Below, piece by piece: positions 9,787 to 18,765 of a stretch of 64,000 nt of DNA. Both the position numbers and the translations under genes were made by a program. Every line of letters starts with the position of its first letter. The stretch's first letter is position 1. The stretch covers positions 2,976,001 through 3,040,000 of the forward strand of contig NZ_CP116398.1 of assembly GCF_029643245.1 (NCBI RefSeq), given 5' to 3'. The DNA comes from Methylomonas sp. EFPC3. Lineage in GTDB: Bacteria; Pseudomonadota; Gammaproteobacteria; Methylococcales; Methylomonadaceae. Below the pieces are notes generated by a model. It was not told the DNA's origin, did no database searches, and was given only the letters and a program-made list of their open reading frames with translations.

Positions 9787-10250
9787 GGCTGCACCTCCGC
9801 TTTAGCAGCGACCTGTTTGATCGCGGCCCTGATTCTAGGGTAGGTACCGCAACGGCAGATATTGCCGCTCATGGCTTTGTCGATGTCGGCATCGTCGGGC
9901 TGCGGCTTTTGCTTCAGCAACGCAGTCGCGGCCATGATCTGGCCCGATTGGCAATAACCGCATTGCGGCACGCATAAATCCAGCCAGGCATCCTGCACCT
10001 TCTTACCGACGGCGTCCTGAGCTATGGCCTCTATGGTAACGATGGCTTTGCCCTCTGCGGCCGAAATCGGCGTCACGCAAGCGCGGATCGGCTGGCCGTC
10101 CATATGTACAGTACAAGCTCCGCACATGGCGATACCGCAACCGAACTTGGTGCCGGTCAAGCCCAATTCGTCGCGTAACAGCCACAATAGCGGCGTGTCG
10201 GGCGGCAAATGGGTTTTTCGGCTTTTGCCGTTGATGTTGAGTATGGTCAT
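9783..10250 (-). CDS. (2Fe-2S)-binding small subunit of molybdenum hydroxylase (IorA-like)
   Basis: 155 aa. The N-terminal plant-ferredoxin-type cluster is [15 protein letters not shown] and the C-terminal helical cluster [10 protein letters not shown]...[12 protein letters not shown]; both 2Fe-2S sites are complete. It passes electrons from the Mo site of the downstream subunit to an outside acceptor. No signal peptide is visible, so it would be exported together with its Tat-signalled partner, as described for related periplasmic enzymes. There is no FAD subunit or cytochrome c gene beside it, so the electron acceptor must be encoded elsewhere. Confidence 0.9.
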   Translation of the reverse strand: MTILNINGKSRKTHLPPDTPLLWLLRDELGLTGTKFGCGIAMCGACTVHMDGQPIRACVTPISAAEGKAIVTIEAIAQDAVGKKVQDAWLDLCVPQCGYCQSGQIMAATALLKQKPQPDDADIDKAMSGNICRCGTYPRIRAAIKQVAAKAEVQP

Positions 10251-10351
10251 CTGGCACTCCCCTGGGTTCGTTGGACGCGGTAAGAACGTGGCTACACCGG
10301 AATTGGCCGAGGATGTTACACGCCGGCTTGCGACCGGTAAAGGTCGGCGGA

Positions 10352-11146
10352 TCAGGCCGGTGCTATGGCCCGACTCAGCGGCAAGCCGCTACCGCCGCGA
10401 CGAAGCGCGACCATTTCGCTGACGATGGACAAGGCGATCTCTTCCGGCGATTTCGCCGCCAAATCCAGGCCGGCCGGCGCTCTGACTGCGGCTAATGTAG
10501 TCTGAGAGAAGCCCTCGCCAGCCAGTCGATCCAGCACCAATTTCGCCCTTTTCCGGCTGGAAACCAGCGCGATGTAACAGGCTTGGGAATGCAAAGCCTG
10601 GCTCAGCGCATCGTAATCGCCTTTATGGTGGGTTGCGATCACAACGAAATCGCCAGAACCGGGCTGAAGTTGGCGGTAGCGGACATCATCATCGATCAGC
10701 CTGGTCGCAGCCGGGAAGCGGTCGGCGCAAGCTTGCGGGTCGTCGACGATCACGTCGAAGCCAAGCCGATGGGCAAATTCGCACACCGCCTCGACGATGC
10801 GGCCGTGGCCCAGTAACCAAAGCTGCGGCTTGGGCAGCACCGGCTCCACGTACACCCGCATCGCGCCGCCGCAAGGCATGCCGGCGCCGAATATTTCATC
10901 GTTCAAATCAATATCGATCACGCACGGCTCTCCCGTTTTCAGACACTCCAACGCGGCGCGAGCCACCATGGACTGCGCGCAGCCGCCGCCAACCCAACCG
11001 GCCAAGACCTTGCCGTCGTGATCCAACAACGCCTTCGCCGCCGGCTTTGCCGATGACGAACCCAGAATTTCGGTAACGGTGGCCAAAACGTAAGGCTGGC
11101 GTTGTTTGCGCAACGAAAGTTGCAAGTCGAGTATGTCGGGAATCAC
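10352..11146 (-). CDS. xdhC: XdhC/CoxI-family molybdenum cofactor maturation protein
   Basis: 264 aa with a GTG start. The N-terminal XdhC_CoxI domain includes [14 protein letters not shown] and GWVGGGCAQ, with conserved Cys residues in GGGCAQ and PCGGAM. The C-terminal Rossmann-like XdhC_C domain includes [22 protein letters not shown] and [14 protein letters not shown]. Proteins of this family bind, protect and sulfurate the molybdenum cofactor and insert it into hydroxylases. It starts 8 bases after mocA and lies 101 bases upstream of the 2Fe-2S subunit, all on the minus strand, so it most likely serves that enzyme. Confidence 0.88.
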   Translation of the reverse strand: MIPDILDLQLSLRKQRQPYVLATVTEILGSSSAKPAAKALLDHDGKVLAGWVGGGCAQSMVARAALECLKTGEPCVIDIDLNDEIFGAGMPCGGAMRVYVEPVLPKPQLWLLGHGRIVEAVCEFAHRLGFDVIVDDPQACADRFPAATRLIDDDVRYRQLQPGSGDFVVIATHHKGDYDALSQALHSQACYIALVSSRKRAKLVLDRLAGEGFSQTTLAAVRAPAGLDLAAKSPEEIALSIVSEMVALRRGGSGLPLSRAIAPA

Positions 11147-11154
11147 GCGGTTTT

Positions 11155-11727
11155 TTATAGTTGGATAAGATCGGTCGGCGTATCGATATCGCGCAGAATA
11201 CCGGGATCGGCGACTTCGACCAATTGCAATTGCGCCCGGTAGCGCTCGATTATGCTCTTCGCCCCGTTATCGCCATGCAAAGCGAGCAAATCGGCGGCCA
11301 AATGCCGGGCAAATCCGACCGGATGGCCGCGCCGGCCTTGTCGGCAGGGAGCAGCGATTGCCGCGCCGTTTCGCAACGCGTCCACTACCGAAGCAACGGT
11401 TTGCGGCGCAATCCACGGCATGTCCGCTAAAGCGACCAGCCAGGCATCGGCATCGGCGCTGGCCGCAACCCCGCAAGCCAAACTGGCGCCCATGCCGCTA
11501 TCGGCTTCTGCGCAGACCACAACCCGAGCTCCAGCTGCTTTCAGCGCCTCGGCGACAACATCGGCCCCTGGACGCACCACGGCTAACACCCGATCCACGG
11601 CTTGACCTAAATTACGACACGCTTGCTCGGCAACGGCTGAGCCGTTGGGAAGGGTATAACTGAGTTTATCGCCGCCGAAGCGTCGGCTCGCTCCCGCCGC
11701 CAGTAGTATTCCGGTAATTTGCGCCAT
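11155..11727 (-). CDS. mocA: MocA-like molybdenum cofactor cytidylyltransferase (MobA-like NTP transferase)
   Basis: About 190 aa from the ATG at 11727 (MAQITGILLAAGAS); the frame runs further upstream to 11778 but that extension has no family character. The nucleotide-binding signature is LLAAGASRRFGGDK, and LVALADMPWI carries the metal-binding Asp. RRGHPVGF is typical of the MocA branch, which makes molybdopterin cytosine dinucleotide, the cofactor form used by many bacterial xanthine-oxidase-family enzymes. Its position at the head of the xdhC-iorA-iorB cluster supports that role. MobA (GMP transfer) is the alternative but fits the neighbours less well. Confidence 0.82.
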   Translation of the reverse strand: MAQITGILLAAGASRRFGGDKLSYTLPNGSAVAEQACRNLGQAVDRVLAVVRPGADVVAEALKAAGARVVVCAEADSGMGASLACGVAASADADAWLVALADMPWIAPQTVASVVDALRNGAAIAAPCRQGRRGHPVGFARHLAADLLALHGDNGAKSIIERYRAQLQLVEVADPGILRDIDTPTDLIQL

Positions 11728-11850
11728 CCGCCGTTTAAGGTCGAGTCGAATCACATGCCATTCGCGGCACCTTAGCATTGGTCAGACAGGCAAGCAATAA
11801 TTCGGCTGGCTAGTGCAGTTGGCTCACCGCCTCTGCAAATTCTTCAGGGC

Positions 11851-11882
11851 AAAAAAAAGGCGTATCACCGAAACGATACGCC
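11851..11882 (-). terminator. Intrinsic terminator of the peroxiredoxin gene
   Basis: GGCGTATC (11859-11866) and GATACGCC (11875-11882) form a perfect 8-bp stem with an 8-base loop. Read on the minus strand the stem is followed directly by eight T residues. It lies 25 bases past the peroxiredoxin stop codon. Confidence 0.85.
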
Positions 11883-11906
11883 CTGCTTTTCGATGCCGGC
11901 TAACGC

Positions 11907-12509
11907 TTACAATTTGTCAGCATTTTTGCTCAGATATTCAGCCACACCCGCTGGGTTGGCATTCATACCGGCGTCGCCTTTGTTCCAACCGGCCGGGCAG
12001 ACTTCGCCGTGCTCTTCGTGGAATTGCAGCGCGTCGACCATGCGCAGCATCTCGTCGAAATTACGGCCCAGCGGCAGATCGTTAACCACTTGGTGACGTA
12101 CTACGCCGGCCTTGTCGATCAGGAAGCTACCGCGATAAGCCACGCCGATGGCGGATTCGACATCGTAGTCTTGTGCGATCGTATGTTTCAGGTCGGCCGC
12201 CAGGGTATAACGGACCGGGCCGATACCGCCTTGGTTGACCGGAGTGTTACGCCAGGCGTTGTGGGTGAAATGCGAATCGATGGAAACGCCGATGACTTCG
12301 ACGCCGCGGCTTTTGAATTCGTCGATACGGTGATCCAAAGCGATCAATTCGCTAGGGCAAACGAAAGTGAAGTCCAGCGGATAGAAGAAAAGTACCGCAT
12401 ACTTGCCACGAGTTGCTTCAGAAAAGCTGAAAGAATCAACAATTTGGCCATCGCCCAACACCGCAGGAACTGTAAAATCAGGGGCTTGCTTACCTACTAA
12501 AACGCTCAT
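11907..12509 (-). CDS. Typical 2-Cys peroxiredoxin (AhpC/TSA family)
   Basis: 200 aa thiol peroxidase of the Prx1/AhpC group. The peroxidatic Cys lies in FYPLDFTFVCPSELIAL, with the conserved Pro, Thr and Cys of the active site, and the resolving Cys in GEVCPAGW, so both cysteines of a typical 2-Cys enzyme are present. It reduces hydrogen peroxide and organic peroxides in the cytoplasm using thioredoxin or AhpF-like donors; no donor gene is adjacent. A clear ribosome site (GGAG) precedes the ATG, and an intrinsic terminator follows the gene, so it is probably monocistronic. Confidence 0.93.
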   Translation of the reverse strand: MSVLVGKQAPDFTVPAVLGDGQIVDSFSFSEATRGKYAVLFFYPLDFTFVCPSELIALDHRIDEFKSRGVEVIGVSIDSHFTHNAWRNTPVNQGGIGPVRYTLAADLKHTIAQDYDVESAIGVAYRGSFLIDKAGVVRHQVVNDLPLGRNFDEMLRMVDALQFHEEHGEVCPAGWNKGDAGMNANPAGVAEYLSKNADKL

Positions 12510-12754
12510 CGAATTTCTCCATATTTATTTATAAAACAGAAGGTTAAGACCTTTTTTCCGCCTCTGCGAGAAGGCTGAACCCTATTCTACACTAAAATAG
12601 TTGGTAATCGGCCAATAATCCCATCAAATTCCGCTTGCAAGACAGTAAATTTCGCGCTAACGTGTAATCCACGGCTTACATAAATAACAGACGGTCTGCG
12701 TACATTGTTATTCACCATTATGCGGGCTGTTGTCAAACACCTGGTTTACAACGT

Positions 12755-13267
12755 ATGGCAAAAGTAAAACACATCACTGAACCCGACGCATTCGGCTTTC
12801 AAGTCCGCATCGTCCGCCGCGGCAAAGAGAGCAGCCGTTATTTTTCTCACAAATTGTGGGGCAGCAAAACCAAGTCACTGAAGGCCGCCATCACTTGGCG
12901 CGACCAGATGCTGGTGGTGCTGAAAGGCAGTAAGACCCGTTTCTTGAAACCGCCGAAAAATAAAACAACCACCGGCGTGACCGGCGTTTCCAGAACAATC
13001 AAATTCGACCATCGGAAGGACAAAAGCTATCTTTGTTACACGGTGTTCTGGGTCAAAGACAGCAAATCCCGCAACAAAACCTTCCAGGTAGGCAATGTCG
13101 AAACGGTCACTGCAGACGACGAATTGCATGCCTTCAGAACCGCTCGCCTGTTCCGTAGCTGCTACGAACACGCCATCGACCACGATGCGCAATTCGACGA
13201 CAGCAAATTCGCCAACTGGAAAAAATTGCGGCTCTACGAAAACGAGATGCTGAACGCGGTCAACTGA
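12755..13267 (+). CDS. AP2/ERF-like domain protein, function unknown
   Basis: 170 aa basic protein. Two segments resemble the three-strand-plus-helix AP2 fold of plant ERF factors and bacterial AP2 proteins: residues about 11-50 (FGFQVRIVRRGKESSRYFS...AITWRDQ) and about 74-135 (GVTGVSRTIKFDHRKDKSYLCYTVFW...KTFQVGNVETVTADDELHAFRTARLFR). In bacteria such domains are often tied to homing endonucleases or integrases, but no nuclease domain is present here. It may bind DNA. It stands alone between the peroxiredoxin promoter region and nadC, and its homologs could not be searched. The assignment rests on pattern only. Confidence 0.5.
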   Translation: MAKVKHITEPDAFGFQVRIVRRGKESSRYFSHKLWGSKTKSLKAAITWRDQMLVVLKGSKTRFLKPPKNKTTTGVTGVSRTIKFDHRKDKSYLCYTVFWVKDSKSRNKTFQVGNVETVTADDELHAFRTARLFRSCYEHAIDHDAQFDDSKFANWKKLRLYENEMLNAVN

Positions 13268-13286
13268 CCAAACTTGCGAGATCGGA

Positions 13287-14114
13287 TCAGCCGATGCGCA
13301 TGTCGATGCGCATCGATAAATCCACCGCTTTGATATTTTTGGTCAGTGCGCCGATCGAAATAAAATCGACTCCGGTCTCAGCGACACTACGGATATTTTG
13401 CAGCGTGATATTGCCGGAAGCTTCCAATTCGACTTGGCCTTGATTGCGACTGACCGCCGCCACCAGTTCCGCCACGCTAAAGTTGTCCAGCATGACCCTA
13501 TCGGGCCTTGCCGCCAAAGCCTGCTCAAGCTCGTCCAGATTTTCCACCTCAACCTCTACCGGCACGCTTGCCTGACTCCTGGCTTCACGCACCGCTTCCG
13601 CTATGGACCCGGCGGCCAAAATGTGGTTCTCCTTGATCAAAATGGCATCGAACAAGCCGATCCGGTGATTGAAACAGCCACCACACTGGACCGCGTATTT
13701 TTGCGCCAGCCGCAAGCCGGGCAAGGTTTTGCGCGTATCCAACACTTTACAGCCGGTGCCGGCCACCGCATTGGCATATTCGCGGGCGACGCTGGCTGTG
13801 GCGGACAGGGTTTGCAGTAAATTCAGCGCAGTACGTTCTCCAGTCAACAGAGCTCTCGCCGGACCGCTCAGGCGGCACAGTACCGTATCGGCGGCCACCC
13901 AATCGCCGTCGCTAACCACCCATTCGATCATCAACTGCGGGCTAAGCCGTTCGAACACGGCATCGAACCAAGCGCTACCGCATAACACCATGTTCTCGCG
14001 AGTGACAACTGTCGCGCTGGCTTGTATCGCTTCGGGAATGATATTGGCGGTCAAATCGCCATCACCGATATCTTCGGCTAAAAAGCGGTCAATTTCTGCG
14101 GGATCAGGTTGCAT
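13287..14114 (-). CDS. nadC: Nicotinate-nucleotide pyrophosphorylase (carboxylating)
   Basis: 275 aa from the ATG at 14114 (MQPDPAEIDRFLAEDIGDGDLTA), the usual length of NadC; longer in-frame starts at 14147 and 14261 exist, but the first overlaps a TATAAT box and the second gives atypical sequence. The enzyme makes nicotinate mononucleotide from quinolinate and PRPP in NAD synthesis. Motifs visible: ERTALNLLQTLSATAS, DTRKTLPGLR (substrate-binding Arg/Lys), VQCGGCFNHRIGLFDAILIKENH, and EVEVENLDE. No other nad gene is adjacent. Confidence 0.95.
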   Translation of the reverse strand: MQPDPAEIDRFLAEDIGDGDLTANIIPEAIQASATVVTRENMVLCGSAWFDAVFERLSPQLMIEWVVSDGDWVAADTVLCRLSGPARALLTGERTALNLLQTLSATASVAREYANAVAGTGCKVLDTRKTLPGLRLAQKYAVQCGGCFNHRIGLFDAILIKENHILAAGSIAEAVREARSQASVPVEVEVENLDELEQALAARPDRVMLDNFSVAELVAAVSRNQGQVELEASGNITLQNIRSVAETGVDFISIGALTKNIKAVDLSMRIDMRIG

Positions 14115-14145
14115 GCCGTATCGAATTGTCTGAAACAAAACGGAC

Positions 14146-14151
14146 ATTATA
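14146..14151 (-). promoter_or_regulatory. Candidate -10 box of nadC
   Basis: A perfect TATAAT on the minus strand lies about 32 bases before the chosen nadC start. It overlaps the ATG of a longer in-frame start at 14147, which argues for the shorter NadC. No convincing -35 hexamer is seen at the usual distance. Confidence 0.4.
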
Positions 14152-14215
14152 AACAAAGCCGTGACCGAGGTTCGGCCTGGCGCTGTACAATGCCGCGATT
14201 GCCTGAGCGAGATCG

Positions 14216-14758
14216 ATGAAAATTCAAGACCATTACCTGGACCAAGCCCACCAAGTCCCATCGCCGAACTGCGACGACAGGCCTGATGCGCAAGACATCT
14301 CGCTACTGGTCATTCATTGCATCAGCTTGCCGCCGGAACAATTCGGCGGCCCCTATATCGATCAATTGTTCTGCAACCAGCTGGACCCCGACAGCGATCC
14401 TTATTTCCAGGCAATTTACCAACTGCAGGTGTCCGCTCACTTGCTGATCCGTCGCGACGGCAGCATCCGGCAATATGTGCCCTTCAACCGCCGCGCCTGG
14501 CATGCCGGAGTTTCGAATTATCAAGGCCGCGAACGGTGTAACGATTTCTCTATCGGTATCGAGCTGGAAGGCTCGGTAACCCAACCTTACACCGACGCGC
14601 AGTACATACAATTAGCCAAAGCAGTCAAAACCTTACTGGCAACCTACCCTGGCTTATCAGCGCAAAGAATTGCCGGCCACAGCGACATTGCCCCGCTACG
14701 CAAGGCCGACCCCGGCCCATTGTTCGACTGGCAACGTTTTTACGATTTACTGAACTGA
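14216..14758 (+). CDS. ampD: 1,6-anhydro-N-acetylmuramyl-L-alanine amidase AmpD
   Basis: 180 aa amidase of the N-acetylmuramoyl-L-alanine amidase 2 family, which cleaves the peptide from anhydromuropeptides during cell-wall recycling in the cytoplasm. Zinc ligands are visible: His in LLVIHCISLP, His in the C-terminal GHSDIAPLRKADPGP and Asp in the same block; the Lys of RKADPG corresponds to the catalytic Lys of AmpD. The absence of a signal peptide fits the cytoplasmic AmpD rather than secreted amidases. It is divergent from nadC, with only about 100 bases between the two starts, and a TACAAT box at 14186-14191 may serve as its -10. Confidence 0.93.
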   Translation: MKIQDHYLDQAHQVPSPNCDDRPDAQDISLLVIHCISLPPEQFGGPYIDQLFCNQLDPDSDPYFQAIYQLQVSAHLLIRRDGSIRQYVPFNRRAWHAGVSNYQGRERCNDFSIGIELEGSVTQPYTDAQYIQLAKAVKTLLATYPGLSAQRIAGHSDIAPLRKADPGPLFDWQRFYDLLN

Positions 14759-14786
14759 CGCAATAGCCGAGTCGCTGCCGAAACAG

Positions 14787-16718
14787 CTAGTCGGAGGGCG
14801 GTGCCAAATGCACCGATTTCATGATGTCCAGCAATTCCTGGTACTGGGTTTGTAACGGCCCCAACTCGGCTTCCAATTGGGCGATACTTTCCGCCAAACC
14901 GCCTTTGGATTCGTTAATTTTGCGCAGCATGATCAACCGACTTTCGATCTGCTTTTTGTGGTCTTTGATCTGGTGCATCAACGGCGACAATACGCTGTTG
15001 CTCCAGGTTACGGCGTCGCGTTGCGCCTGCTGCAATATGTTGCGGGCTTTGGCGATCAGCGTGCTGTAAAGCTTGTTTACCACGACGCTCTGCTCAGTCA
15101 TCGTCGTTCGGGCGCTATTGCGAAACGCCTCGCCTTCCTCGAAAATCTGCTCCAATTCAAATTGATGCTGTTTGATCGAAAACAGCTGCGGCTCGATTTC
15201 CTTGAAACCGTATTCGTCCTGGAATTTCTTGTGAATTGCCTTGATCAGGCGCCGGGTCTCCTCGGTTAAATCCACCGAATCCTGCAATAAGTCGCGCAAC
15301 TCGTCGAACAACTTGCGCATGTTCTGTTTCATGCCGTAGGTAGTCAGGCTTTTGCTCATATCCTCTTTGGTACGGCGAATGATATCGTCGATTTTCTCTT
15401 TTGCGAACGAATCGATCAGCATTTTCGCCTGCACGGCAAACACTTTGCGACTGGCCTGAAAGTTCTCGATATTCGCCATATAAGTGTTTTGCCGATCGCG
15501 GGTTTCCGCCATCAACTTGCCGGTCAACTCCTGATTTTCGAAATCGACCTGCTTGAATTCTTCCAACTGCTTCTGGGCGTGATTGATCTTGGCATCCATC
15601 AGCTTCACCGATTCGCTGATCAAGAAACCGATCTCTTTGTCCACAACACCTTTCAGGATATCGCGACGCTGATTCAAAATGTCTTCGGAAAGGTAGTTCT
15701 CCAATTGCCGCAGCCGGCTTTTTTCCAACAAGGCTTCGTCGCCTTTGACTTTTGCCAGCAATGCCTGCTTGGCGGACACCGGGAAAATTACGTCTTTTTC
15801 CAGGTTTAGAATCGTCGCCGAGGTTTCGATCTGCTTCTGGATCGCGGCTTCGTAACCGGTTTCTCCGGCCAAGTCGTCCCACATCGAATCGATTTTATTC
15901 ATCACCACCGCTAAGCCCTGGCGACGGTTACCGCGGGAACTGCAAACGTGGCTCTTCCACATTTCCAAATCGCTTTTGGTCACGCCGGTATCGGCCGCCA
16001 ACACGAAAACGATAGCCTGGGCGCTGGGCAACATGCTCAGGGTCAACTCCGGCTCGGTACCCAATGCGTTAAGGCCCGGGGTATCCAGAATACACAATCC
16101 CTCCTTCAGCAGCGGATGCGGAAAGCTGATCATCGCGTGACGCCAGCACGGGACTTCCACGGCTTCCGGGTTGATGATGCCCTGTTCGGCGGCTTCGCGT
16201 TCGTTCCAGAGCCCGAGCTTATCGGCCATATCCTTGGACACTTTTTTGGTCGCAATCAACTCACGGAAGGCTTCTTGCATCTGGGTTGGCGAGTCGCAAT
16301 TCAAATCGATTTGGGTCCACCGATCCGGGTTACGCTTATAGTCCATCAGCGAAATGTCTTCCAAACGGCTTTCAATATTCAACAACCGGATGTAACTGCC
16401 GCCTTTCTCATCCCAAAACAATTCGGTGGGCGACATCGTCGTGCGTCCCGGCGAGGACGGCAGCAGGCGTACGCCGGTTTCGGCGAAGAACAGCGAGTTG
16501 ATCAATTCGGTTTTACCGCGGGAAAACTCGGCGACAAACGCCAGCGTCACACGGTCGTTATGCAAGCCCTGCAAAATATTCAGCAACGTATCGGTGCTTT
16601 GCGGGTCGTTAAACCGATACCGATTGCGCCAGTCGCGATACATCTCGATGCCTTGAATCAGTTGTTCACGCCAATGCGTGTATTCGTGCAACTGTTCTTT
16701 AAATTCCAGAGTTCTCAT
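14787..16718 (-). CDS. Bacterial dynamin-like GTPase
   Basis: 643 aa. The N-terminal dynamin-type GTPase domain (about residues 50-330) has G1 FVAEFSRGKTELINSLFF, G3 LDTPGLNAL and G4 VMNKIDSMWDD. The rest is long helices with coiled-coil character (about 360-640), ending in a heptad-like segment with a conserved-looking Leu/Glu pattern. Bacterial dynamins remodel or protect membranes; single-gene forms of this length occur in many proteobacteria, and no second dynamin gene is adjacent. It lies downstream of pyrE on the same strand with a gap of about 100 bases. No transmembrane segment is evident, so membrane contact would be through an amphipathic paddle. Confidence 0.8.
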   Translation of the reverse strand: MRTLEFKEQLHEYTHWREQLIQGIEMYRDWRNRYRFNDPQSTDTLLNILQGLHNDRVTLAFVAEFSRGKTELINSLFFAETGVRLLPSSPGRTTMSPTELFWDEKGGSYIRLLNIESRLEDISLMDYKRNPDRWTQIDLNCDSPTQMQEAFRELIATKKVSKDMADKLGLWNEREAAEQGIINPEAVEVPCWRHAMISFPHPLLKEGLCILDTPGLNALGTEPELTLSMLPSAQAIVFVLAADTGVTKSDLEMWKSHVCSSRGNRRQGLAVVMNKIDSMWDDLAGETGYEAAIQKQIETSATILNLEKDVIFPVSAKQALLAKVKGDEALLEKSRLRQLENYLSEDILNQRRDILKGVVDKEIGFLISESVKLMDAKINHAQKQLEEFKQVDFENQELTGKLMAETRDRQNTYMANIENFQASRKVFAVQAKMLIDSFAKEKIDDIIRRTKEDMSKSLTTYGMKQNMRKLFDELRDLLQDSVDLTEETRRLIKAIHKKFQDEYGFKEIEPQLFSIKQHQFELEQIFEEGEAFRNSARTTMTEQSVVVNKLYSTLIAKARNILQQAQRDAVTWSNSVLSPLMHQIKDHKKQIESRLIMLRKINESKGGLAESIAQLEAELGPLQTQYQELLDIMKSVHLAPPSD

Positions 16719-16820
16719 TGCTCGCCTTTGTGCTGACTGTACTCGATGTAAGGGCTAATAATAACGGCTAAGTGTAGACCAATAATCCACAAGCATTTCG
16801 CCGGTAACTCGCGTCGCGGC

Positions 16821-17459
16821 TCAAATTCCGTATTGTTGGCGGTAAGCGCGAATCACCGGCAATTTCCCGGCAAATGCCGGCTCTTGATTAATAAACTCGA
16901 TGATGTCCGCCAAACCGATAATTGCCAGCACCGGAATATCGAATTGAGCCGAGACTTCCTGCACTGCCGACAACTCGTTCTGGCCTTTTTCCTGGCGGTC
17001 CAACGCGATAACCACGCCGGCCACGGTGGCGCCGGCCGCACGAATAATATCTACCGATTCCCGCACCGAAGTCCCGGCGGTAATCACGTCGTCCAGAATC
17101 CAGACCTTGCCTTGCAGTGGTGCACCGACCAGGGTGCCGCCCTCGCCATGGTCTTTGGCTTCTTTGCGGTTAAAGGCAAACGGAATGTCCGCTTTTAACC
17201 GGGAATAAGCGATCGACGTCGTGCTGACCAATGGGATGCCCTTATACGCCGGGCCGTACAGCACATCGACTTCGACCCCGGCGTTAATCAAGGTTTGCGC
17301 GTAAAATTGGCCCAACTTATCGAGTTGGGCGCCGGTATTGAATAAACCGGTATTAAAAAAATAAGGACTGATCCGCCCCGACTTTAATTGAAATTCGCCG
17401 AATTTCAGTACACCGCACGCCAAAGCGTACTGAATAAACTGTTTCTGGTAATCGAGCAT
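16821..17459 (-). CDS. pyrE: Orotate phosphoribosyltransferase
   Basis: 212 aa from the ATG at 17459 (MLDYQKQFIQYAL), matching E. coli PyrE in length; the frame extends upstream to 17528 without homology and crosses a palindromic repeat. PyrE joins orotate to PRPP to form orotidylate. The PRPP-binding motif is VWILDDVITAGTSVRES and the flexible catalytic loop reads NRKEAKDHGEGGTLVG; the N-terminal GRISPYFFNTGLFNTG is family-typical. The REPIN-like palindrome at 17507-17569 separates it from hemW on the same strand. Confidence 0.95.
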   Translation of the reverse strand: MLDYQKQFIQYALACGVLKFGEFQLKSGRISPYFFNTGLFNTGAQLDKLGQFYAQTLINAGVEVDVLYGPAYKGIPLVSTTSIAYSRLKADIPFAFNRKEAKDHGEGGTLVGAPLQGKVWILDDVITAGTSVRESVDIIRAAGATVAGVVIALDRQEKGQNELSAVQEVSAQFDIPVLAIIGLADIIEFINQEPAFAGKLPVIRAYRQQYGI

Positions 17460-17506
17460 GGTAGGAATATTACGAGTTAGTGGCATTGTTGCCCGGGCCT
17501 TGAATT

Positions 17507-17569
17507 CCGTTCGGGCTGAGCATGTCAAGTTAGAACGGCCTTGGGCTTAGAACTGCTCAGCCCGAACGG
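17507..17569. repeat. REPIN-like palindromic element
   Basis: CCGTTCGGGCTGAGCA (17507-17522) and TGCTCAGCCCGAACGG (17554-17569) are perfect 16-bp inverted copies 31 bases apart. The interior holds two direct copies of TTAGAAC. The arm resembles the widespread extragenic palindrome family containing GCTCAGCCCGAACGG. Two inverted REP units around a short spacer define a REPIN. It sits in the gap between hemW and pyrE and may also slow transcription between them. Confidence 0.65.
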
Positions 17570-17616
17570 GATACTAGTAACAAAAGATCCGGGCTACCAA
17601 TTATAACCGCGCCCCT

Positions 17617-18765
17617 CTAATCGATAAATTTTTCTAGGACCAAATCCAACAGATCCCAACCTCGCTCGGTACAGGCGTATTGGTTTTCTTGTCGACTCAA
17701 AAGGCCTTGCTGCAGACATAGCGACAATCCAGGCTGTAAGCTGACTACCGTTAATCCGGTGGCTGCGCGAAAGTGCACCAAATCGAAACCGGCTTTCAAG
17801 CGCAATTGATTCATCAAGAACTCCAGTGGCAATTGGCCGACCGCTATCGGCTCCGCGATTGCCGTCCAATCGCGGCGCAAATACTGCTCCGGACTCCTTG
17901 GTTTGACGGTACGTACGATATCGTCCGGCAAACGGCGACTGATTTTGCCGTGGGCGCCGGCGCCAATCCCCAAGTAATCGCCGAATTGCCAATAGTTTTT
18001 ATTGTGGCGGGATTGCCGTCCAACCTGGGCGTAAGCCGAAACTTCGTACTGTTGAAAACCGTGATCTGCTAATAAGCTCTGGCAACGCTTCTGCGCGGCG
18101 AATATCTCGTCGCCGTCCGGCAATTGCGGCGGAAATTTGTGGAAGTAGGTATTGGGCTCCAACGTCAACTGATAAAATGAAATATGCGTCGGCGCCAGAT
18201 TGATCGCGGTTTGCACATCAGCCAGCATCTGGTCGGAACTTTGTTCCGGCAAACCGAACATCAGATCCAGATTGAAATTGTCGAACCCTGCCTGAATCGC
18301 AATCTCCGATGCCGCCATGGCTTCCGCGGAGGAGTGCACCCTTCCCAGAACTTGCAAGTGACGGTCAGAAAAAGTTTGGATGCCCACAGATAAGCGGTTG
18401 ATGCCCAAAGCGCGGAATTCGGCAAATTTGGCGCTCTCGAAGGTTCCCGGATTGGCTTCGAGCGTGATCTCGCAATCGGCGGTCAGCCCTGCCAGCTGTC
18501 TTATCCCGGCGAACAAGCGGTTGAGCGCGTCCGGCGAAAACAAGCTGGGTGTACCTCCGCCCATAAAAATACTTGCGATTTCGCGCGGCGTTGCCAGCAA
18601 ATTCAAATCCGCTTGTAAGTCGGCCAGCAAGGCATCGACGTAAAGCTGTTCAGGGATTGGTTGCTTGACGGCGTGGGAATTGAAGTCGCAATAAGGGCAT
18701 TTGCGGATGCACCACGGAAAATGAATGTACAGACCTAAGGGTAGCAAAGGTGTATGCCCTACCAA
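17617..18765 (-). CDS. hemW: HemW-type radical SAM protein (heme chaperone)
   Basis: 382 aa radical SAM protein of the HemN/HemW group. The cluster motif is [16 protein letters not shown] (C-x3-C-x2-C), followed by [10 protein letters not shown] and LEANPGTFE. It lacks the N-terminal extension of true coproporphyrinogen dehydrogenase HemN and starts [12 protein letters not shown], as HemW does; HemW inserts heme into respiratory proteins. Its first codons overlap the last 7 bases of the upstream glyoxalase gene, so the two are translationally coupled. Confidence 0.9.
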   Translation of the reverse strand: MVGHTPLLPLGLYIHFPWCIRKCPYCDFNSHAVKQPIPEQLYVDALLADLQADLNLLATPREIASIFMGGGTPSLFSPDALNRLFAGIRQLAGLTADCEITLEANPGTFESAKFAEFRALGINRLSVGIQTFSDRHLQVLGRVHSSAEAMAASEIAIQAGFDNFNLDLMFGLPEQSSDQMLADVQTAINLAPTHISFYQLTLEPNTYFHKFPPQLPDGDEIFAAQKRCQSLLADHGFQQYEVSAYAQVGRQSRHNKNYWQFGDYLGIGAGAHGKISRRLPDDIVRTVKPRSPEQYLRRDWTAIAEPIAVGQLPLEFLMNQLRLKAGFDLVHFRAATGLTVVSLQPGLSLCLQQGLLSRQENQYACTERGWDLLDLVLEKFID

